Shown: positions 27,273-36,554 of the stretch, piece after piece | How the letters are laid out: the number at the start of each line of letters is the position of its first letter | Numbering within the stretch: position 1 is the stretch's first letter | Assembly (NCBI RefSeq): GCF_029267215.1 | Contig: NZ_JARIDH010000035.1 | Coordinates: 1-64,000, forward strand | From: Clostridium sp. | Lineage (GTDB): Bacteria > Bacillota > Clostridia > Clostridiales > Clostridiaceae | Length of the DNA: 64,000 nt | Direction: 5' to 3' | The notes under the pieces: generated by a model | Told to the model about the DNA's origin: nothing | The model's database searches: none | The model's input: only the letters and a program-made list of their open reading frames with translations | Program-made: the position numbers and the translations under genes

Positions 27273-27971
27273 TTAAGCTCCTGTCTGTCCATAATAAGCA
27301 TTAGGACCATGCTTTCTTGAAAAATGCTTATTTAACAAGTCCTCTGACATACTGTTTATATTTTGATTAGCCAATATTTCTGTATTGTATGCCATCATTG
27401 CAACTTCTTCTAATACAACAGCATTATGAACTGCTTCATGTGGATCTTTTCCCCAAGTAAATGGTCCATGATTTTTAACAAGTACTGCTGGTATACTATT
27501 TGGATTAATATCTTTAAACCTCTCAACTATTACCACCCCAGTATTATATTCATAATTTCCTTCAATCTCTTCTTTTGTCATATCCCTAGTGCAAGGTATT
27601 TCATCTGCAAAATAATCAGCCTGAGTTGTTCCATATGGTTTTATTCCTCTTCCTGCTTGTGCAAATATTGTTGCCCATCTTGAGTGAGTATGGACTATTC
27701 CCCCTATATTTTCAAAAGCTTTATAAAGTTTTAAGTGAGTATCTGTATCTGATGAAGGCTTGTACTTACCTTCAACTACATTCCCATCTAAATCAACTAC
27801 AACCATATCTTCAGCTTTCATTAAATCATACTCCACTCCAGATGGTTTGATAACTACAAGTCCTTTTTCTCTATCTATACCTGAAACATTTCCCCAAGTA
27901 AAAGTTACTAAATTATATTTTGGCAAAAGCATATTAGCTTCATAAACTTCTTTTTTTAAGTTTTCTAACAT
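27273..27971 (-). CDS. ulaF: L-ribulose-5-phosphate 4-epimerase (UlaF/AraD family)
   Basis: 232 residues. Class II aldolase-like zinc epimerase: [21 protein letters not shown] early, [11 protein letters not shown] near 72, [12 protein letters not shown] with metal His near 93, and [18 protein letters not shown] near 165. It makes D-xylulose 5-P. The ATG at 27971 (MLENLKKEV) has AGGAGG at normal spacing; the longer ORF upstream lacks one. It is ulaF rather than araD from its ula neighbours. Confidence 0.93.
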   Translation of the reverse strand: MLENLKKEVYEANMLLPKYNLVTFTWGNVSGIDREKGLVVIKPSGVEYDLMKAEDMVVVDLDGNVVEGKYKPSSDTDTHLKLYKAFENIGGIVHTHSRWATIFAQAGRGIKPYGTTQADYFADEIPCTRDMTKEEIEGNYEYNTGVVIVERFKDINPNSIPAVLVKNHGPFTWGKDPHEAVHNAVVLEEVAMMAYNTEILANQNINSMSEDLLNKHFSRKHGPNAYYGQTGA

Positions 27972-28005
27972 AAATAAAAACCTCCTAAAAGCTATTAATT
28001 TAGTT

Positions 28006-28087
28006 GAGTATTGATTTATTTTTATCTTAAAATAACTCCCACTTAAAACAAATGCCTTCATTTTAAAAATTAATTAAATCAATACTC
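28006..28087. repeat. Inverted repeat inside the ula operon, possibly a decayed dispersed repeat
   Basis: GAGTATTGATTTA (28006-28018) and TAAATCAATACTC (28075-28087) are a perfect 13-bp inverted repeat. The interior ACTCCCACTTAA faintly recalls ACCTACTTAA of the 25157 family, and the arms match its inner TATTGATTT part, but the CTGTTTTAA ends are missing. Confidence 0.4.
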
Positions 28088-28107
28088 TTTAACACTCAAA
28101 ATAACTA

Positions 28108-29142
28108 TTAATCTGTTACTATGTATAAAGCTGCTTGTCCTAATTCTCTATTTGCAGATATTATAATATCTCTATCTTCTTCATTTATAACAGCCACATT
28201 ACTTGGTCCAACACCAGACTCAATAACTACTGTATCAAACTTTAAATTTTCCTTGTCAGTACATTGAATATAAAATAAATCTTTATCACATCTTCTATAT
28301 CCACCAATAATAGTTGGAACTCCTCTTAGCTTTCCACCCCAAACAACATGTCCAAAATCCATTTCTTTTGGATATTCATAAATAATCTTGTATTCATCTC
28401 CATACTTTTTACTTATTCTAAAATGCTTTCCATGGAATTCTTCAATTGTAACTAATTCATCTTCACCATCTTCATCTATATCAACAACAGCCACATCACT
28501 TGTTGGTCTATCCATTATTTTCTCAACTTTCCACTCTTCATTTTCATTTTGAGGTGGAATTACTCTAAATACACCTTCTTGTGAAGTTACTAATCCAATC
28601 ATTTTTCCATCATATTCAGCTCTACAATATCCATGGTTTTTAGTTAATCCTTCTTTTATAACCTTAAGATTTATAGGTTCGTTTAAATCCTCTGGAATTT
28701 CTCCAACATAAATTTTACCTGGATCACTCCAATCCTCTTTAAACTTTTTACTATTACATAAAACAGCACCTAAGAAATATAATTTCCCATTTGCCTCTAA
28801 TATGTCAAAACGATGTAAATATGGTAGTTTAAATAAAGTTTTAATTTTCCATTTTCCATCAACATATCTACCCCATACTATCTCAGCATCCTCTGATTGA
28901 AATGTTGGGAAAAATTTTTGGACTGCAAGGAAATCTCCATTTTTATTTGGTATAGGTATTATAGACATTGTTCCCCCTGGACCATCCCATACAGTTGACT
29001 GTTTAAAATTTTCTCCTTCATACATAAAACAAGGTCCTTCACCTTCTGTAGCTATAAGTATTTTTCTATCTCCATCAATTACTGTACTACTAGTTGCATA
29101 ACATCTATGTAGATCTGTTAAAAATTTCTTTTCTATTTTCAT
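28108..29142 (-). CDS. Unknown propeller-like (VCBS/FG-GAP-like) protein in the ascorbate operon
   Basis: 344 residues, cytosolic, no signal peptide. Repeated beta-rich units end in patterns such as VVDIDEDGEDELVTIEE, which resembles FG-GAP/VCBS calcium-binding loops of beta-propellers. His-rich spots (HRCYATSS, LHRFD, NHGYCRAEYD, FGHVVWGG) may be an active or metal site. It occupies the operon position where ulaD would be expected but does not look like a TIM-barrel decarboxylase. The ATG at 29142 is preceded by GGAGG. No function can be assigned. Confidence 0.7.
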   Translation of the reverse strand: MKIEKKFLTDLHRCYATSSTVIDGDRKILIATEGEGPCFMYEGENFKQSTVWDGPGGTMSIIPIPNKNGDFLAVQKFFPTFQSEDAEIVWGRYVDGKWKIKTLFKLPYLHRFDILEANGKLYFLGAVLCNSKKFKEDWSDPGKIYVGEIPEDLNEPINLKVIKEGLTKNHGYCRAEYDGKMIGLVTSQEGVFRVIPPQNENEEWKVEKIMDRPTSDVAVVDIDEDGEDELVTIEEFHGKHFRISKKYGDEYKIIYEYPKEMDFGHVVWGGKLRGVPTIIGGYRRCDKDLFYIQCTDKENLKFDTVVIESGVGPSNVAVINEEDRDIIISANRELGQAALYIVTD

Positions 29143-29241
29143 CTTATTTTCCTCCACTCATAAATAAAAAATAAGTCCAATTTATAACATAGTACCTATC
29201 CCCTATAATAATAAGAGATAAGTACTACTTTAAATTTATAT

Positions 29242-29532
29242 CTATTTGTTTACTATATTTTCAACAATTTTCTCTTCTATTTCTTTTTCTGATAAAAGAT
29301 TCTTAAGACCTATAACTATAGTTCCTGAAGCCTTTGCTTTATCAAAATTTCCTTTTAATGCTTCTGAGCAAAATACTACATCATAACTTGAAGCCTCTGT
29401 TTTTGCTGCTCCTATACTTGTATGATGGATTGATACTGGGATATTTAGTTTTTTGAAAATTTTCTCTATTTTCATTTTTATAATTTGGCTTGATCCCATT
29501 CCATTTCCACATGCTGCTATTACTTTTAACAT
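29242..29532 (-). CDS. ulaB: PTS ascorbate-specific IIB component
   Basis: 96 residues. AACGNGMGSSQ at residues 6-16 holds the phosphorylated Cys8 of lactose/ascorbate-type IIB proteins. It passes phosphate from UlaC to ascorbate taken up by UlaA. AGGAGGAG precedes the ATG; it lies between ulaA and the unknown propeller gene. Confidence 0.93.
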   Translation of the reverse strand: MLKVIAACGNGMGSSQIIKMKIEKIFKKLNIPVSIHHTSIGAAKTEASSYDVVFCSEALKGNFDKAKASGTIVIGLKNLLSEKEIEEKIVENIVNK

Positions 29533-29626
29533 AAATATCTCCTCCTAAATTACACCAATTCTTTAATTTTATATTATTTAATTTTATCTAGTTTAAAATA
29601 AATTCTAACTAGATACTAATTTAAAA

Positions 29627-31095
29627 CTAATTTTGAACTGCTTCTTTTTCTTTATCTTCTAGGTATCCTTCATAGTCTTCAACTAATTTAAAGTAACCTT
29701 TTTTATTTTTAAAATATTGAATTTGAGGTATTACAAGCATACCGATAATTGCTACTATTACTCCTATATAAGCTAATTTGTCCATTAAAACTCCAACTAC
29801 TGGCCACAATGTATCCCAGTCAAAGTTTCCATGCCATCCTCCAAACTGAGCTAATCCAAAATAATAAGCTGCAAATGCTCCACCTAAAACCTGAATAATA
29901 CCAGATATAAAAGGAATTATCATAGCTGCCTTTAATCCACCTTTTCTATTAGCAAATACAGCGAAAGTAGCATTATCAAAGAATAAAGGTACGAAGCCAC
30001 TTATTATTAATACTGGACTTTGGAATACTACAAGTCCTATAATTGCTAAGAATTGTCCTAAAGCTCCAAATAAGAATCCAATTGTTACTGCGTTTGGGGA
30101 TGTCCAAATCCATAAGTAGCTGCACAGTCTACAGCTGGAACTGAGCCTGGAAGTATTTTATTTGAAATACCTTGGAATGATTCAGTAAGTTCTGCAACGA
30201 ACATTCTAACACCCATTTGTAATATGCTTAAATAAACTGCAAAATTAAGTGATTTTTCTAATATGTAAAATAAGAAATTTGTATTTTGATTAAATCCTTT
30301 ATCAATTTTATGCATTAAATCTGGTCCAAGTATTCCCATAATTATTCCAAAGAATAAAGTCATTAATATACCAGTTGCCACAACGTTATCACTAAATATA
30401 GATAGGAATCCTGGAAGTTCTAAATCTTCAATACTTTTCTTACTATTTCCTACTTTTCCAGCAATCTTATCTGTTATCCAAACACCAAGCATTTGTTGAT
30501 GTCCAATGGCAAATCCACCACCTTCGGTAAGATCTTGACATGGTTCAACAGTAAGATTTGAAAATACTGCCCAATATGTACCTAATAATAATCCTAACAT
30601 TACTACTACTCCCATATTACTTAAATTTGGGAAGCAGTAAAATACTAACCATAAAGCTGTTGCTGATTGTTGTACCATTACGTGCCCAGTAATAAATACT
30701 GTACGAACTTTTGTAAATTTTCTAAGTAATACAAGTACTAAATTAAATAAAAATGCTATAAGTAAAACTACCATCATCATCGAAAACGATTTACCTATAC
30801 TTCCTATAGCCTCCTGTGCTGCAGTTTGTCCAAAATAAGGATCTATAACTGCTGCTTGTAGATTAAATCTATCTTTAAGACCTGCAAGTATAGGGCGGAA
30901 GTTACTAACAAGCCCACCTGCTGCAACATTTAAAATTAAATAACCAACTGTTGCCTTTATAAATCCTGCTAATGCATCATAGAAAGGTCTTTTAAGTAAT
31001 AAATAACCAATAAGAACTATAAATCCAATAAAAAATGCAGGTTTTGTTAGAATATTATTCTGGAAAAACTCCCAAATATAGATTATAAAATCCAT
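29627..31095 (-). pseudogene. ulaA: PTS ascorbate-specific IIC permease, interrupted by a frameshift
   Basis: Two ORFs together encode a complete UlaA-like polytopic permease. The first (start ATG 31095, AGGAGG upstream) ends at 30085 right after VDCAATYGFGHP. The second frame continues as NAVTIGFLFGALGQFLAI, which belongs directly after it, and runs to 29627. The shift lies in or next to a run of four G at 30096-30099 (CCCC in the mRNA), equal to two extra bases or one missing. Codons at the site do not form a usual -1 slippery heptamer. A recent mutation or a sequence error is likely; if real, ascorbate uptake is lost. Confidence 0.85.
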
Positions 31096-31284
31096 AATAT
31101 TTATCCTCCTATTATCTCTTTTATTATTCATTTTAAGAACTTATTAAAATTCAATTTATTATTACTATTTAATTTATAACTTTTACAAATTAAATTTTTC
31201 CAAAATTATTATATATTTATAGATTCTACAGTACTTTAATTATTCTTTACCTACTAAAGCACTGTAGAAACTTTAGTATATTAT

Positions 31285-31719
31285 TTATACTAATTTTTTA
31301 AGATCCTCAACTGAATTAGCTTTTAAAAGTTTATCTACTGTCTCTTCATTAGAAATAAGTTCTACAAGTTTTGTAAGATTTTTCAAATGAATATCATTAT
31401 CTACAGATGCTAAGATAAAGAATAATTGAGCATCATATTCTTCCCCTTCTCCAAAGCTAACAGGTGTATTCGTTTTCATAAAACATATAGCTGTTTCATT
31501 AACTCCATGTCCTTCTTGTGCATGTGGTATTGCTATTTTTGGAGCAATTACTATGTATGGACCATGTTTTTTTATACTTTTTATTATTAAATCTGCATAT
31601 TCTTTTTCAATAACTTTTTCATTTTCTAAAGGAGCGCATGCAGCTTTCACTGCATCCTCCCAATTATCAAAACCTTCATGAAAAGAATATCTTCCTTTTT
31701 CTATTAATTCCTCTAACAT
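31285..31719 (-). CDS. ulaC: PTS ascorbate-specific IIA component
   Basis: 144 residues, fructose/mannitol-type IIA fold. IAPKIAIPHAQEGHGV near residues 58-73 contains the phospho-accepting His. It starts at 31719 (MLEELIEKG) with GGAGGGG upstream. It lies between ulaG and ulaA and relays phosphate from HPr to UlaB. Confidence 0.92.
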   Translation of the reverse strand: MLEELIEKGRYSFHEGFDNWEDAVKAACAPLENEKVIEKEYADLIIKSIKKHGPYIVIAPKIAIPHAQEGHGVNETAICFMKTNTPVSFGEGEEYDAQLFFILASVDNDIHLKNLTKLVELISNEETVDKLLKANSVEDLKKLV

Positions 31720-31744
31720 GTCAATCCCCTCCATTCTTTTAATT

Positions 31745-32809
31745 CTATAAGAATGAATTATATGGTAAGTTTATATCTACTGAGAAACAATCATCAAATC
31801 CTCTTGGATAATGATATTCTCTCTTATCTTTATCTTCTGGGAATGTGAATTTTCCACCAACTTGCCATATAAATGGTTTGAATTTATATTGTAATCTATA
31901 TTTTTTCATATCATATAATGCTAATATTTCATGTGTATCAGCTTGGAAATTTGACCATATATCATGATGGAATGGTATAATAACTTGTGTATTTAAAGCT
32001 TCTGCCATTCTTAAAATATCAACTGATGTCATTTTATCTGTAATTCCTCTTGGATTTTCTCCATATGAACCTAAAGCAACATCTATCTTATAATCATTTC
32101 CATGTTTAGCATAGTAATTTGAATAATGTGAGTCTCCACTATGATATAAGTTTCCACCAGGAGTTTGGATTAAATAGTTAACTGCTTTATAATTCATATC
32201 TACTGGCATTTTTCCTCTTAAATCTCCTTCAGGAGGTGCTGTTATTAATGCTGTTCTATCAAAAGACTCTAAAGCATGTAACTCTATATCTTTTATTTTT
32301 ATTACGTCACCAGGTTTAACAACTATACATCTTTCTTTTGGCACTCCCCATCCTATCCATTTATCTACACAAGCCTGAGGTCCTATAAATGGAACATCTT
32401 GTGAACAATTCTTAAGAACTGCGGCAGCAACATTTATATCCATATGATCGTTGTGATCATGTGTTGATATTATTGCATCTACGTTTTTTATAGCAAATGG
32501 ATCTAAAACAAATGGTGCTACTCTTAAATTAGGTTGTAATTTCTTACCTCCACACATTCTTGCCATTTGATGCTCTGGATTTATGTATGGATTTTTTTTA
32601 GTCTTTTTACCACTTCCACACCAAAAATCTATACAAATATTAGTATTTCCTTGAGTTTTTAACCAAATCCCTGTACATCCTAGCCACCACATAGAAAATG
32701 TTCCCGGTTTAACAACTTCATTTTCTATTTCTTCATTTAACCAAGTTCCCCATTCTGGAAATGTATTTAATATCCATGATTCTCTTGTTATTTCATTTAC
32801 TGTACTCAT
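31745..32809 (-). CDS. ulaG: L-ascorbate-6-phosphate lactonase
   Basis: 354 residues, the same length as E. coli UlaG. Metallo-beta-lactamase fold with the metal motif [10 protein letters not shown] near residue 114 and later His in YHSGDSHYS and IIPFHHD. It opens the lactone of ascorbate 6-phosphate to 3-keto-L-gulonate 6-phosphate. First gene of the operon; GGAGGGG precedes the ATG and a good promoter lies 65 bases upstream. Confidence 0.96.
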   Translation of the reverse strand: MSTVNEITRESWILNTFPEWGTWLNEEIENEVVKPGTFSMWWLGCTGIWLKTQGNTNICIDFWCGSGKKTKKNPYINPEHQMARMCGGKKLQPNLRVAPFVLDPFAIKNVDAIISTHDHNDHMDINVAAAVLKNCSQDVPFIGPQACVDKWIGWGVPKERCIVVKPGDVIKIKDIELHALESFDRTALITAPPEGDLRGKMPVDMNYKAVNYLIQTPGGNLYHSGDSHYSNYYAKHGNDYKIDVALGSYGENPRGITDKMTSVDILRMAEALNTQVIIPFHHDIWSNFQADTHEILALYDMKKYRLQYKFKPFIWQVGGKFTFPEDKDKREYHYPRGFDDCFSVDINLPYNSFL

Positions 32810-32873
32810 TACCTACCCCTCCATTATGATCGTTTTGAACGTTTTTTTATTTTAATAATCACTTTATGATTCA

Positions 32874-32902
32874 ATTATATATTGTAATTGTTTTCTTTTC
32901 AA
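32874..32902 (-). promoter_or_regulatory. Sigma-A promoter of the ula operon
   Basis: On the minus strand TTGAAA (32902-32897) and TATAAT (32879-32874) are 17 bases apart, an ideal arrangement, with the ulaG start about 65 bases downstream. Confidence 0.8.
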
Positions 32903-32941
32903 GTGTTTTTTGTTTAAAATATCAAAAAAACACATTTTAAA

Positions 32942-32990
32942 TGTTCTTTTTCTAGTTTATTGTTCTTTTATTGTTCTTTCAATGTTTTTT
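32942..32990. promoter_or_regulatory. Phased TGTTCTTT repeats, candidate UlaR operator
   Basis: TGTTCTTT occurs at 32942, 32961 and 32972, and TGTTTTTT at 32983; the last three are exactly 11 bases apart, one helical turn. They lie between the divergent ulaG and DeoR-type regulator genes, 40 bases upstream of the ula -35 box. Direct repeats of this kind are typical DeoR-family operators. The rest of the 366-base gap is AT-rich and without a gene. Confidence 0.6.
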
Positions 32991-33175
32991 TATAGTTATT
33001 TGATTGATTTACAAACATTTTTTCTGTACAATTATTATAAAAAGAGATTTATATTTTATAATATAATTTTAAAAATTCTAATTTTTTACACAATTTATAA
33101 TTTTAGATTTATAATAATCATCAAGATATATAAATTAAGTATTATTAATTATCAAAATTTTAAGGAGAACTTATA

Positions 33176-33952
33176 ATGAAAAATGCAAAAGGATTTGTTT
33201 TTAAAAGACAACAAGCAATTTTAAAGTATCTAAATGAAAATAAATTTGCTAGAACAGAAGATTTGGCTAAATTATTAGATACATCAAATATTACTATAAG
33301 AAGAGATTTTAAAAATCTCGAAAAAGAAGGAGTTATAAGAAGAAAATACGGTGGAGCAGAACTTATAGATGGTGCTTTAAATGAAGATCCTTATTTTAAA
33401 GAAAATAATGAAGAAATAACTAAAATCAAATCATCAATAGCAAAAAAGGCTTCAGAATTTATAGAAGATGGAGATAGTATTTTTATAAACTCTAGTTCCA
33501 CAGCTATAAAAATTTTAGAATATATAGAGGATAAACGAGTTTTAGTAATAACAAACAACGGAAAAGTTTTAGGTATGAATTTATCTCCAAAAGTTGAGGT
33601 AATACTTACTGGTGGAGAAGTTTACGGAAGAAAACAGTCAATGGTAGGTGATATAGCTGTTCAAATAATTTCAAAAATAACTGCAACAAAATGTTTTATG
33701 GGTGTTAGTGGCATAAATGTTAACACTGGTATAAGCACATCAGTTTTACAAGAAACAGCTATTAATATGAAAATGTTAGAAAACTGTAATGGCCCAACAT
33801 TCATCTTAGCCGACAGTTCAAAAGTTGGAATACATCATAATTTTTCTAGTGGAGATATTTCAAAAGTTAACTATTTAATAACAAATAAATCTTCTAAGGA
33901 AAAAGAAATAAAAGAACTTGAAGATGTTGGTGTTAAAACAATATTTGCTTAA
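33176..33952 (+). CDS. DeoR-family transcriptional regulator, probably of the ula operon
   Basis: 258 residues. N-terminal winged helix: RQQAILKYLNENKFARTEDL then LLDTSNITIRRDFKNLEKEG and RKYGGAEL; C-terminal DeoR sugar-phosphate sensor domain with SIFINSSSTAIKILEYI, LTGGEVYGRKQSMVG and FILADSSKVG. The divergent position next to ulaG parallels UlaR of E. coli, also a DeoR-family repressor. AAGGAG precedes the ATG. Confidence 0.92.
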   Translation: MKNAKGFVFKRQQAILKYLNENKFARTEDLAKLLDTSNITIRRDFKNLEKEGVIRRKYGGAELIDGALNEDPYFKENNEEITKIKSSIAKKASEFIEDGDSIFINSSSTAIKILEYIEDKRVLVITNNGKVLGMNLSPKVEVILTGGEVYGRKQSMVGDIAVQIISKITATKCFMGVSGINVNTGISTSVLQETAINMKMLENCNGPTFILADSSKVGIHHNFSSGDISKVNYLITNKSSKEKEIKELEDVGVKTIFA

Positions 33953-33980
33953 TATAAACTCTATATTTAATAGAAATAAA

Positions 33981-34042
33981 AAATATTACTGGAAAACTTT
34001 TAAAATCAAATGCGATTTTAAATTTCCAGTAATATTTTTATT
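33981..34042. terminator. Bidirectional terminator between the DeoR regulator and yjjW
   Basis: AAATATTACTGGAAA pairs with TTTCCAGTAATATTT, and the inner TTTTAAAATC pairs with GATTTTAAA; A runs on one side and T runs on the other. It separates two convergent genes. Confidence 0.85.
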
Positions 34043-34049
34043 CTTAATT

Positions 34050-34871
34050 CTAAGTTATTATGGTATCTAAACACCCATTTTTAATTGAAATTTCTTTTAA
34101 TTTATTCATATATTCATCATCTAGGCTTTTTCTACTAAAAACTTCAATACCTTCGTCTCTAACTCCAAACTGTCTATATTTTATAAGCTTATACCTACAT
34201 TTATCCTTAATTATGTTAGATATTTCTTTTACTATTTTTTCACTATCTAACATGGGGGCTACAACAGTTCTAACTTCGTACATTTTATTTAAGCTTAATA
34301 TTTTTTCTAAATTTTCTAAAACTAGTTTATTTGATTCTCCCGTTAGCCATATACTCTCTTCCTCATCAATAGACTTAATATCAAGCATAAACTTATCTGT
34401 TAAATCTATAAGTTTATCATTTAACTTAGTACTACCATTTGTATCTACAAAGCATGTTAAGCCCATTTTTTTAACCTCTTTAAAAAGTTCTATTAAAAAA
34501 TCAGAATTCAATGTACATTCTCCACCACTTACAGTTATTCCTCTTATAAAAAATCTATCTTTTTCTATCTTTTTTACAAGCTCTTCAATAGAATAATCCT
34601 TTGTTTTAGGTGATGATAAGTTTTCACAAATTTTTATACACTTATCACAATTTATGCATTCTTCATCATCCCAAATAACTTTTCCATTCTTTATTGATAA
34701 GGCGCCTACTTCACAATTTTCAACACACTTTCCACAATTTAAACACATATTTATTGTTTCAGGATTATGGCAATAAAGACATTTAAAATTACATCCTTGA
34801 AAAAATATAACCATCCTATTTCCTGGTCCATCAACACAAGAAAATGGAATTATTTTATTTACTAAAGCCAT
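34050..34871 (-). CDS. yjjW: YjjW-family glycyl-radical enzyme activase
   Basis: 273 residues. Radical SAM motif CNFKCLYC near residues 27-34, then two ferredoxin-like cysteine sets (CLNCGKCVENC and CINCDKCIKIC) as in activases with an inserted cluster domain, and TVSGGECTL for SAM binding. It should install the glycyl radical on the YjjI protein encoded eight bases upstream. AAGGTAAGTG serves as ribosome binding site. Confidence 0.9.
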   Translation of the reverse strand: MALVNKIIPFSCVDGPGNRMVIFFQGCNFKCLYCHNPETINMCLNCGKCVENCEVGALSIKNGKVIWDDEECINCDKCIKICENLSSPKTKDYSIEELVKKIEKDRFFIRGITVSGGECTLNSDFLIELFKEVKKMGLTCFVDTNGSTKLNDKLIDLTDKFMLDIKSIDEEESIWLTGESNKLVLENLEKILSLNKMYEVRTVVAPMLDSEKIVKEISNIIKDKCRYKLIKYRQFGVRDEGIEVFSRKSLDDEYMNKLKEISIKNGCLDTIIT

Positions 34872-34879
34872 AATATCAC

Positions 34880-36373
34880 TTACCTTCTAATCTTTCTTTC
34901 AAAAGCATGGCAGTTATTTTTTGCCCCCATAGCAAAGATATCTGTATTGTTTAAAACAGCTTCTCCCCTTTCAAGCTTTTCAACTTCTGAACGTTTTGCT
35001 AAATATCCTGTGACCCTTACAACATCTGCTCCACTTCCATAAACTGATATATATCTTATTCCAGTATTAAATGCCCCTTTAACTATATCAACTAAAGCTT
35101 CTGGATGCTCATTATACGTATCCTCAAAAACAAATATATCTCCAATTCCATTGTAAAAATATTTATGAAATGGTGCTGACTGAACTATATGATTAAATAT
35201 TTCTGGCTCTTCTCCCACAGGTATTCTACATCCTGGAGATACCATTTGATCTAAATCTATTCCAACTTGAGCATGAAGAACATGGTGTCCTCCAAAACAA
35301 TCAACATATTTAGCCTTATGATTAGTTACAACTTCATTTAATTTCTCTATTATTTTTAAACCTAATTTATTAGCTTCCTCTGAATATCCAAATCTTTCAT
35401 TTTGCTTTTCTGCTTTAAGTAATTTATTTACAGCCTCAGCAAGTCCAACTACACCAAACATTCCTGTAAATAATTCCTTTCTAATAAATCCTTCTTTCAC
35501 TAAAAAATTAGAAGTGAAAAACTGAGTTTCCTCAACTAAAAATCTTACTCTCTCATCAATATATGAAAGCATCTTTCTACTTACATATGGTAATACATTG
35601 TTTAAGAAATCATCTACTGATTCTGCCTTATTAGCTGCTTCATTTAATTTTATTCTCACAAGGGTGTATCCACCCCCTCCAATATAAAAACCATTATAAC
35701 AACTTGCTATGGCATATCTATCAGTGCCAAAACTTTCAACATCCATTTTATGATTTGCAAAACTTGGCTTAGCTGTGCTTAAAGCAACCTTTGCACAAAG
35801 ATTTATAAAATCTTCTAAAGTATTTTCCATATCATATTTCATAGTTAAATTAGGTACAGCACACTGAAGTTCATCCATAGATTCTAATATTAATCTTCCT
35901 GCCACTGTTTCTCTTGGTCCTATATTAGCATGGACAAAAGAATCAGTTAGCGTCCTATCTATATGTTGCAAAAATAACTTAATAGCTTTTTTAGCCTCAT
36001 TCTCATCTTCTATAAATGGATCTAAAAGTTCATCTAAGTTTCCTAAGTAAACAGGAAATGATGTTATAGAAGGTACATGCTTATAAAAAATCAATAAATT
36101 GTTTGTTGCTTCCCATATATCCTCTGGAACTGAAAGATTTAGAAAATCACATCCTTCTCTCATAAGCAAGGAATAATCAGGAATTATGTATCTTGGTCTA
36201 AATGGTGCATTTCCCTCAAATAATGTACATATGACTCCATCTTCTATTAGTTTTTTTGTCTCCTCATCAACATTTAAAACCTCAATTGTATTCTCTGCAT
36301 AAGCAGCTAGACTTTTAACTTGTTGATGATATGTCAATGAATTATCTTTTAATATCTCTAAGACTCTATCCAT
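34880..36373 (-). CDS. yjjI: YjjI-family glycyl-radical enzyme
   Basis: 497 residues from the ATG at 36373 (GGGAGGG upstream). The C-terminus has VRVTGYLAKRS, a glycyl-radical loop (RVxGY). CFGGHHVLHAQ near residue 365 may hold the active-site Cys. The family (DUF3029) has no established reaction. It forms a two-gene operon with its activase. Confidence 0.88.
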   Translation of the reverse strand: MDRVLEILKDNSLTYHQQVKSLAAYAENTIEVLNVDEETKKLIEDGVICTLFEGNAPFRPRYIIPDYSLLMREGCDFLNLSVPEDIWEATNNLLIFYKHVPSITSFPVYLGNLDELLDPFIEDENEAKKAIKLFLQHIDRTLTDSFVHANIGPRETVAGRLILESMDELQCAVPNLTMKYDMENTLEDFINLCAKVALSTAKPSFANHKMDVESFGTDRYAIASCYNGFYIGGGGYTLVRIKLNEAANKAESVDDFLNNVLPYVSRKMLSYIDERVRFLVEETQFFTSNFLVKEGFIRKELFTGMFGVVGLAEAVNKLLKAEKQNERFGYSEEANKLGLKIIEKLNEVVTNHKAKYVDCFGGHHVLHAQVGIDLDQMVSPGCRIPVGEEPEIFNHIVQSAPFHKYFYNGIGDIFVFEDTYNEHPEALVDIVKGAFNTGIRYISVYGSGADVVRVTGYLAKRSEVEKLERGEAVLNNTDIFAMGAKNNCHAFERKIRR

Positions 36374-36511
36374 ATTTTTCCCTCCCATTAAAACATATAT
36401 ACAAGCTAATTATATGCTCTTTTCGAAATCGTGTACATATATATTTATACAAAATTTAGTCACCTAAAAACAATTATTACATTAATAATTTTAAAATACC
36501 TATTAAAAACA

Positions 36512-36552
36512 AGAAAAAGCTATTAATATAAGAAAATATCAATAGCTTTTTA
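36512..36552 (-). terminator. Terminator of the DUF2334 gene
   Basis: AAAAAGCTATT pairs with AATAGCTTTTT across a short AT loop, two bases after the stop codon. Confidence 0.75.
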
Positions 36553-36554
36553 AT

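Noticed and set aside
30090..30105. Programmed -1 ribosomal frameshift in ulaA
   Set aside because: The zero-frame codons CCC CAA ACG do not form an X XXY YYZ slippery heptamer in the correct phase; mutation or sequence error is simpler.
32910..33176. 88-residue ORF before the DeoR regulator
   Set aside because: Phe/Ile/Tyr-rich translation of an AT-rich promoter region without a ribosome binding site; it covers the operator repeats.
34060..34596. Plus-strand ORF of 178 residues over yjjW
   Set aside because: Antisense shadow of a clear radical SAM gene; low-complexity Ser/Leu-rich translation.
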